From: Blastomussa wellsi
Lineage: Eukaryota > Cnidaria > Anthozoa > Scleractinia > Plerogyridae
NCBI GenBank assembly: GCA_947652115.1
Contig: OX393561.1
Span: 32,584,679-32,648,678, forward strand
Direction: 5' to 3'
DNA: 64,000 bases
Part shown: positions 58,101 through 64,000 of the stretch, in pieces
How the letters are laid out: every line of letters starts with the position of its first letter
Position numbering within the stretch: the stretch's first letter is position 1
Program-made: the position numbers and the translations under genes
The notes under the pieces: model-generated
What the model saw: only the letters and a program-made list of their open reading frames with translations
Told to the model about the DNA's origin: nothing
The model's database searches: none

Positions 58101-59239
58101 GTTCATCAGTATTTTTTAACCAGTCATCAGTTTGGCGCAGTGGACTAATGGTTAGTGCCGGGCACTGCATTGTGTTCTTGGGCAAGACACTACACTCACA
58201 GTGCTTCTCTTCACCAAGGTGTATAAATGGGTACCGGCAAATTTACTGCTGGGGGGTAACCCTGCAATGGACTAGCATCCCATCCAGGGGGGGGATAGAA
58301 ACACTCTCTGTCGCTTCATGCTACAGAAACCGGGATAAGCTCCAGCCTGATGGGCCACTAGGCCCAAATGCATCAGTCATGAGATCATTATCAGTGCTAT
58401 GTTATAAACGTTTTCCTTTGTCCTGAACAGGGTATGGGTTTCAAACCTCCAGTGGCACCCCATACCCAAACATGGTCAAGTACCTCTCTCCCCTCTCCCA
58501 AAGCAGCCTTCAGTTTTCAGGGGGTTCATTAAGGGCCAAGCACTGGGCAAATTGACAAGCTGTGAACAAGATGTAGCCCTGACTTTGCCCAACTGTTTTT
58601 GTCTTCTCCACTTACTTACTTATATAAGAAAAACTAAAAATGCATGGCTGAAAAACCCTACTGATCTCCTGCACAAATGAAACCCTTGAGTTTTGAGGAT
58701 AGGGAAATCTTTTCAGTTACCTGGATTACCCCCGTTTCATTGTTAGCCATCATAACAGTGACAAGGCAGGTATCTGGTTTAACTTCCTGTAATATTGCTT
58801 CAGCTGTTACTGCACCAGAGTCATGCGAAGCAGCAACAAATGTCACCTCAATTGTGCCTTCCTTTGCCAGATTTAAGAGTGGGAGCTGTATAGAGTCATG
58901 TTCAAGATTTGATGTAATCACATGAGGTTTTATGTCAGTTGTCCCTCTTTCCTTGTGAAATTCATGGAAATATTCCAAAGCTGAATGAATGACCATATTG
59001 TTTGCCTCAGTACCACCTGATGTGAATATTATGTCACTGTCTAATGCACCAATCATGTTAGCCACTGAGCTCCGGGCTTGTTTGATCACGTGGCTTGCTT
59101 TCTTTCCCGCAGTGTATGAACTGCTGGGATTTCCCCAGGCATCTCGCAAAGCATCATGGATAGCTGTCAGCACTGATGGTTCCAGTGGAGTCGTGGCATT
59201 GTAGTCTAAATAAATTCTGGACTCGTCACCGAAATCCAT
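55111..59239 (-). CDS. SCLY: Selenocysteine lyase (4 exons, complete)
   Basis: Cytosolic PLP enzyme converting selenocysteine to alanine plus selenide, recycling selenium for selenoprotein synthesis. Exons in gene order: 58721-59239, 57189-57372, 56175-56353, 55111-55467. These join in frame to 1239 nt, 412 residues (human 445). Class V aminotransferase features: [12 protein letters not shown] at 10-21, SGGTEANN (about 74-81), LEHDSI with H114 and D115, HTDAAQ (200-205), PLP lysine K228 in [26 protein letters not shown] in exon 3, and catalytic C356 in GAACHSD. The HDS after the conserved glutamate and the CHSD loop resemble selenocysteine lyases more than the NFS1 cysteine desulfurases. No mitochondrial targeting sequence is seen. 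The start at 59239 gives the shortest sensible N-terminus; an upstream exon is not excluded. Confidence 0.93.
55898..56046 (-). repeat. SINE-A fragment (head)
   Basis: Minus-strand copy with complements of AATGGTTAGTATGCTG and the TATAAATGAGTG segment, in SCLY intron 3. Confidence 0.6.
57983..58530 (+). repeat. Dispersed repeat R2, copy 2, split by SINE-A
   Basis: Left part 57983-58130 and right part 58371-58530 match consecutive parts of the R2 copy at 45018-45370. The interruption is exactly the SINE-A copy. CATCAG occurs at both junctions and may be the target duplication. Confidence 0.7.
58131..58370 (+). repeat. SINE-A, most complete copy
   Basis: tRNA-like head (GGCGCAGTGGACTAATGGTT), then the CTTGGGCAAGACAC block, AAATGGGTACCGGCAAATTT, GGACTAGCATCCCATCCAGG and the end GATGGGCCACTAGGCCC. 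Reference copy for the family in this window. In SCLY intron 1. Confidence 0.8.
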
Positions 59240-59578
59240 CAGAATGTTGATTTGAGCTTAAAACAAAATTATTTTCTCAACAATGACTGTATAAATAAGA
59301 GCAACGCTTTTAACAGTACTTATTAAAATCAATCTCGAGTCAACGCATTATTTTAACTACGCGCTGATTGGTTAGTAAGTTAGAAATATTAGTCAGATTA
59401 ACATCAATTTCAATAAAGAAACTGAAAAAAACACGGAAAGACCAAAGAAAGTTGGAGAACTCGAAAGAAATGGCGCCCCTCGTCCCAGTTTCCCGCTGAT
59501 GAGCGAACGTCGTTAGTCAGCTTCTCCTCACCCTACCCTGCCAACAAAGTATTTGCCACCGATCATGAACAGGAAGGA
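59240..59578. promoter_or_regulatory. Divergent SCLY/DENND11 promoter
   Basis: Only 339 bp separate the two start codons, which point away from each other. A CCAAT box in inverted orientation (GATTGG at about 59367) is present, and no TATA box is obvious. A short upstream ATG at 59565 lies out of frame before the DENND11 start. Shared regulation is inferred from the layout. Confidence 0.6.
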
Positions 59579-62527
59579 ATGGCGGACGATGCTTGTCTTG
59601 TAGATTTTGAAGAAATTCCTGATAGTTCGTACGTTCCAAGACAAGGTATTTCATCTCTGCCACTAACAGATCACCATGTTACTTCCGGTGGAAATTTTTC
59701 GTTCTTCCCGGACACCGGAGGGAATTCGCCTGAACAGGAAACTGAAAGAGCTACGCCTGATCTCATAATCGCTGTTTATGTCGTGCAATTCGATACAAGG
59801 AGAGGTAAGAATCTTTAGAATATGATATGATAGCTTTGCCAAACATCCGTTGTCTCTAAGTCTTCGTGGTTTTTAGTTAAATTTAGAACTCCGTTCAGTA
59901 AAGGGTTCTTATTTTCAATATGGTAGAATATGGTCGATCCTTGAGTAGCCTACTTGAGATGGTTTACTACAGTTTTGAAGGGTTAAAAGAGCTCAACTTT
60001 AAACTCTTTTATAAAATGTTAAAAAATGTTTTGCCTTTCTCTTTTTAGTGTTTTTTTACAGCCTACAATCATCAAATACGACATTTGAATAATAAAAATG
60101 CTAAGAAACATTAAGAAACAGCCAAAATGAACGACCGAGCGCTTAAGAGTGGACTGGGCACTAGCAGTTTCAATCCACCGAGGTTACATGAAGTATATAT
60201 CTGGGTGACTATATGTGAACTACCATGAAGTATAGGCCCACCGTAAGGAAAAAAAATGGCGACTGGTACATTCACCTGTAATGCTTTGTACACGAAAACC
60301 CTGAAAGAGCGTATAAAAACACAAAGAAAAGGTGTAAGACATTCAAATTTGCAAAATCAATGTTTTTAATGCACAGGAACAACTTACATTGAAAATTATC
60401 ATACTTTATATATGCCCAGTGGGCTTTGTTTGGTTCGCAACGTATTGTGTTAAAATGGACAGCCACCATCTTTTTTTTTTACAGTGGATTGCATTTTTCT
60501 CAAGATCTGCCCCCTCTGTTTGCATGATGCAAATGCATTCATGCCAGCTCTCCCGGATTATCCGGGAGTCTCCTGGATAAAGAATGATCTCCTGGCTCAC
60601 CAAAATTAATCTTCCAGAGACAAAGGAAAATGCTTGAAATACAATTTTGGGAGGAAATTTTGAAATCTTTGATGCATTTTGTCAATGAATTGGCAGAGCT
60701 CTATGTTTGACTCGAGCTAGCATAACGCAAAAAGTGGCGGTCTTTCGGATTTTAATTTTTTTAGGTTGGCATCTCTGCAAATGCTGTTTGGAACTGGAGA
60801 CTTTTATATTCAGGAGGCACGATTGGTTGAAATTTTTTCCATTAGTGGAGATATGAAAGACATCTTTTACCTTATTTTGAAATCAAGTTTTGAGAAAATG
60901 TTAATTGAGTCACGCATCGTGTTTTTTGTCATTCCGACCTATAAAAGCCGTTCTCTGGCTAGAGAACGGTACTGGAGAGAAAGGAAAACAAGACAGGCAA
61001 GTAGCTGCCAGCGACTGCTATTGGGCACTACTTCAAGCTTGAATTGTCGCAAAAATTTTCAGCGGCCCCTGATCAACAACATATTTTCGCCATGTAGTGG
61101 CTGAGCTTGGTCTTCATTTGTCAAATTTCCTCTGAGAAAAGCAAAGCTAAAGTCGTCCATGGTTTTCCAACTATTTATTATTCCTATAGACCCTTTTCAA
61201 AAATGGTGGCCACTTAATATTCTTTTGTATGCATTTAAGGAGGCTCGAAAGGGTTTTCAAAAGAATTTTGACTCCTAAATGCGGTTAGCTAAGCTAATTT
61301 AAATGCGTACAAGAGAATTTTAAATTGGCAGCCATTTATGAAAAAGGTCTATGGTTATGGTGCTCTGCTCTGCCACCAAAACACCGGTATAAAGCAAAGG
61401 TTACAGCTGCCTCCAGAGCCCCAGGTTGGGGTGGGGGGAGGTGGGTGGTTCTTGGCCCATGTTTAGGTTTAAGGGGTTGCCTCTGACCCTGTTTAGGACA
61501 AAGGTAACCTTAAATACCTACCCTGTGTAGAACAACATCTCCTATTTTTAGGCCCTATTTTGGCCTTGTTGAGTGCCATTATCTACTCCTACAATATCAG
61601 TTTCTGTGGATCTGAACTCCAATGGAAAAAGGCAATTTTCATCCCAAAAGTTGTGAATAAAATTATAGTAAATAAAGGTTGAACCTGTTTGAGCCTTAAG
61701 GCCTTTTGGGGGTTGATTCCATATAAACATTTTTGGGGCAGCAAGAGAAATTTGGGCAAGGCAACTTACACCTGTGCATACAAATGTGCATATAAAAGGG
61801 ACATGGAAACTCATTGTCTCACTTATTGGTGTACATTATAGATTTAAAAAGTAAGTAATTTTTTGCTAGCAAAGCCTTGTTTGGGGTTGCGGCATGTTAA
61901 CAAATCATACTCTGATGGCAGCCTAGACAGAACAAACATAAAAAACAACGGCCTCTCTTTGGGGGCCAAAAGATATTGCACCATGCTCATTTTGGTCTCT
62001 GCTTGATTCAAATTCAGATGAACATCCTTTTCCCTTTAAATTTATATAGAAATTCCCCAGGCTTTCAGGAGCCTTCCTAAAATTAAAACACGAAAAGACA
62101 AGGAGAGGGTTTTAACAGTTTTATTCCCTTTAAAAAAATTACAACTTTTTGCACAGACTGACATTTTTTGCTCAAATTTCGGATTTCAAACTCTTATATT
62201 GTGCACTGATAGTACACTTTGGTTACCTGTAATTTTGTTAAACATGTGGTATTATGGCATATTTTTATAATCGGTCCTGCATTTAAATGAACACCACCTC
62301 ACCCCTGCCATTCAATAATTTCATTTGTACAGTGACAAAAATTCTATAGCTTGTTTCAAGAGAATGGATACCTTTTCAAAATTTTTGTAATCTGATGTTA
62401 AGATAATTTATCTTGCTTCATTTAAAGGAAATGAAATAGAATGGAAGCATCCCACATCTGTAGATTTGACGGGTGTGGAATTCAAAGCCCTGGCCAGTGG
62501 CTCACACACAATCACAAAAGACTTCAT
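59579..62527 (+). CDS. DENND11: DENN domain-containing protein 11, first two coding exons (partial)
   Basis: Exons 59579-59804 and 62428-62527, joined in phase 1 and leaving through a perfect GTAAGT donor; 108 complete residues. Residues 1-60 are acidic and poorly conserved. From about 62 the family signature appears: IIAVYVVQFDTRRGNEIEW, then VDLTGVEFKALASGSHTI. This matches the start of the DENN module (uDENN) of DENND11 (KIAA1147 in human). DENN proteins act as Rab regulators; DENND11 itself is little studied. The remaining exons lie beyond the right edge, past an antisense BEL/Pao element. Confidence 0.88.
61187..61352. mobile_element. Foldback MITE, AAATGGCTGCCA family
   Basis: TAGACCCTTTTCAAAAATGG is mirrored by CCATTTATGAAAAAGGTCTA; contains the GCTAATTTAAATGCGTACAA and TTTTAAATTGGCAGCCATTT blocks shared with 32296-32454. 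In DENND11 intron 1. Confidence 0.75.
61425..61590 (-). repeat. R2-like fragment
   Basis: Has CCCATGTTTAGGTTTAAGGG, CTGTTTAGGACAAAGG and CCCTGTGTAGAACA motifs that resemble the GTCCTGAACAGGGTAT blocks of R2 in reverse orientation. Weak match. Confidence 0.4.
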
Positions 62528-62537
62528 GTAAGTATAA

Positions 62538-62751
62538 TGTTGTTTCCAATAATTCCGATATTCGATAACTCGCGATTTCCTATAAATATTCCGGGATCGA
62601 TGTTCGATTTTACACGTACGCAAACTTGATTCAATGTCCCATTTATTTATCTTCCAAAATCATCTTATATTACATTTGATATTATTAACTCAACCGGAAG
62701 TCACGCAATGTTACGAAATAGTAACGCACTATCCTTTTCGTCTCTATAACA
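62538..62751 (-). repeat. BEL/Pao 3' LTR (214 bp)
   Basis: On the minus strand it begins TGTTATAG directly after a purine-rich tract (CTGGAAGGGGAAA) and ends AAACAACA, so it is bounded by TG and CA. An AATAAA lies within it. Its outer edge is 11 bases from the DENND11 exon 2 border. Confidence 0.7.
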
Positions 62752-62893
62752 TTTCCCCTTCCAGAATTACAATCATTGCCTTAATGTTGAAATTCTTACT
62801 ATAACGAAACGAAAAATATACCAATAGAACACGAAATACTGAATCAAAATTCAAACCGAAATATATACTAGATTGTCATTGTCTCTATCAGTG

Positions 62894-64000
62894 TCACTCT
62901 TGCATTTCTAGCGGTGAAAGTTTGGTAATAGGTCTCTTCAGAATCTTATCTCCAACTTTAACATCTACTACCCGCACGAGACCGTCCGCTCCAGGGTAGG
63001 TGCGAAGAATTCTGCCTACTTTCCAGTCTCGTCGTCTTGCATCGGGGTCGATCACAATCACTACGTCGTCTTCTTTCAGGTTCTTTTCCTTAGAGAACCA
63101 CTTGTGTCGAGAACCAATGTATGGCAGATATTCTTTCAACCAACGTTGCCATACGCGACGAATGAGCTCTTGAATTCGCCTCCATCGTTGACGAGGATTG
63201 AACTCGGTCATGTCAACACTATCTGGAACTATGTCTCCGCCCATCTGACCTATGATAAAGTGGTTGGGCGTCAGTACTGGTTCGTCGTTTGGGTCATCAC
63301 TGATGGTCGTTAGTGGTCTCGAGTTAAGCAAACTCTCGACTCCTGTAAAACAGGTTTGCAGCTCTTCATCTGTGACGTCTGCGTCTTGTAAAATGGCTGA
63401 AATAGCTCGCTTTGCCGCTTTAATCAAGGCTTCGAATACACCACCGAAGTGCGGTGCTGCTGGTGGGTTCCAGTACCACTCCACGCCTTTGTTTGCTGTT
63501 GTGCGTCGAATTTGTTCTTGATCTAATTCTGAGACTAATTCTCGAATTTCTCTGTCTGCAGCGACGAAATTTGATCCGTTGTCACTAACCATTATCTTGG
63601 GCCATCCTCTTCTAGCAGTCATCCTGGTGAACGCGTTCATGAAACTTCCTGTGTCTAGGGATGTGGCCATTTCCAGGTGGCAGCAGCGGGTTTGTAAACA
63701 AACGAAAAGGCACAGGTATCGTTTGGTTCGAGCTCGTCCACGTCCTTGCATGGTCAAGTAAGGGCCACCATAATCTGTTGCACAATTGGTAAACGGTCTG
63801 TTAGTCATCTGTAAGCGAAACGGCGGCAACGGAGCCATTTGTTGCTTAGCCGGGTGGAGTCGAAAACGCCTCTTACATTCAAAGCAGTTATGAATGCATG
63901 CCTTTACTTCTTGTCGACTGTGAATCACATGGTATCTTGCTCGCAGGTGATTGAGTGTATAGTTGACACCCATCTCGTGGCTTTCCATCTCGTGATGATA
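62894..64000 (-). CDS. BEL/Pao polyprotein C-terminal part: integrase and DUF5641 (partial)
   Basis: Open frame of at least 368 residues, continuing past the right edge. Counting from the first ATG at 63988: an H2C2 zinc-binding end (C35, C38 in NCFECK), the integrase core with D72 (CATDYGGP), D136 (VSDNGSNF) and E186 (FGGVFEALIKAAKRA), then the BEL/Pao C-terminal DUF5641 domain (about 260-360, with RQRWRRIQELIRRVWQRW). It stops 143 bp before the LTR. No stop or shift inside, so the copy may be young. Antisense in DENND11 intron 2. Confidence 0.9.
   Translation of the reverse strand, partial: YHHEMESHEMGVNYTLNHLRARYHVIHSRQEVKACIHNCFECKRRFRLHPAKQQMAPLPPFRLQMTNRPFTNCATDYGGPYLTMQGRGRARTKRYLCLFVCLQTRCCHLEMATSLDTGSFMNAFTRMTARRGWPKIMVSDNGSNFVAADREIRELVSELDQEQIRRTTANKGVEWYWNPPAAPHFGGVFEALIKAAKRAISAILQDADVTDEELQTCFTGVESLLNSRPLTTISDDPNDEPVLTPNHFIIGQMGGDIVPDSVDMTEFNPRQRWRRIQELIRRVWQRWLKEYLPYIGSRHKWFSKEKNLKEDDVVIVIDPDARRRDWKVGRILRTYPGADGLVRVVDVKVGDKILKRPITKLSPLEMQE

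Overview
This window is animal nuclear DNA: genes are split into many short exons with GT-AG introns, introns are packed with diverse transposons, and tRNA-derived SINEs and foldback MITEs are scattered throughout. The repertoire (DIRS/Ngaro-type tyrosine-recombinase retrotransposon, BEL/Pao, Ty3/Gypsy, Penelope-like, many TTAA and other foldback elements) together with compact, highly conserved protein sequences points to a cnidarian, most likely a stony coral. The species assignment is inference; no species-specific marker is visible.

Layout, left to right. (1) 1-1135: a CAGT microsatellite, then the last two exons of a plus-strand gene with a retropepsin-like DSGSD motif. (2) 1852-17910: MCM4, complete, 21 exons joining to an 882-residue reading frame, with an E2F-like site and an E-box just upstream. 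(3) 18631-19079: an inverted pair of tRNA-Tyr sequences, one pseudogene and one intact intron-containing gene. (4) 19529-51215: IPO4 (importin-4), complete, 35 exons joining to a 1077-residue frame; intron 3 carries a 5.3 kb antisense tyrosine-recombinase retrotransposon. (5) 51216-55110: 3.9 kb without a recognisable coding gene, but with promoter-like sequence and a palindromic foldback. (6) 55111-59239, minus strand: SCLY (selenocysteine lyase), complete, 4 exons, 412 residues. (7) 59579 onward, plus strand: first two coding exons of DENND11, sharing a 340 bp divergent promoter with SCLY. (8) 62538-64000: an antisense BEL/Pao element whose LTR starts 11 bases after the DENND11 exon 2 border, running off the right edge.

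The four complete or partial known genes are housekeeping genes with no obvious shared pathway: replicative helicase subunit (MCM4), nuclear import receptor (IPO4), selenium recycling (SCLY) and a DENN-domain protein (DENND11). Exon borders were placed by hand from splice consensus, reading-frame continuity and recalled family sequence, and both long genes close in frame with lengths close to their human counterparts. The most distinctive structures are the tyrosine-recombinase element with identical split direct repeats but a broken pol frame, a perfect hairpin just upstream of one IPO4 acceptor, the LTR abutting a DENND11 splice donor, the retropepsin-like gene, and an orphan promoter-like stretch near 53 kb.
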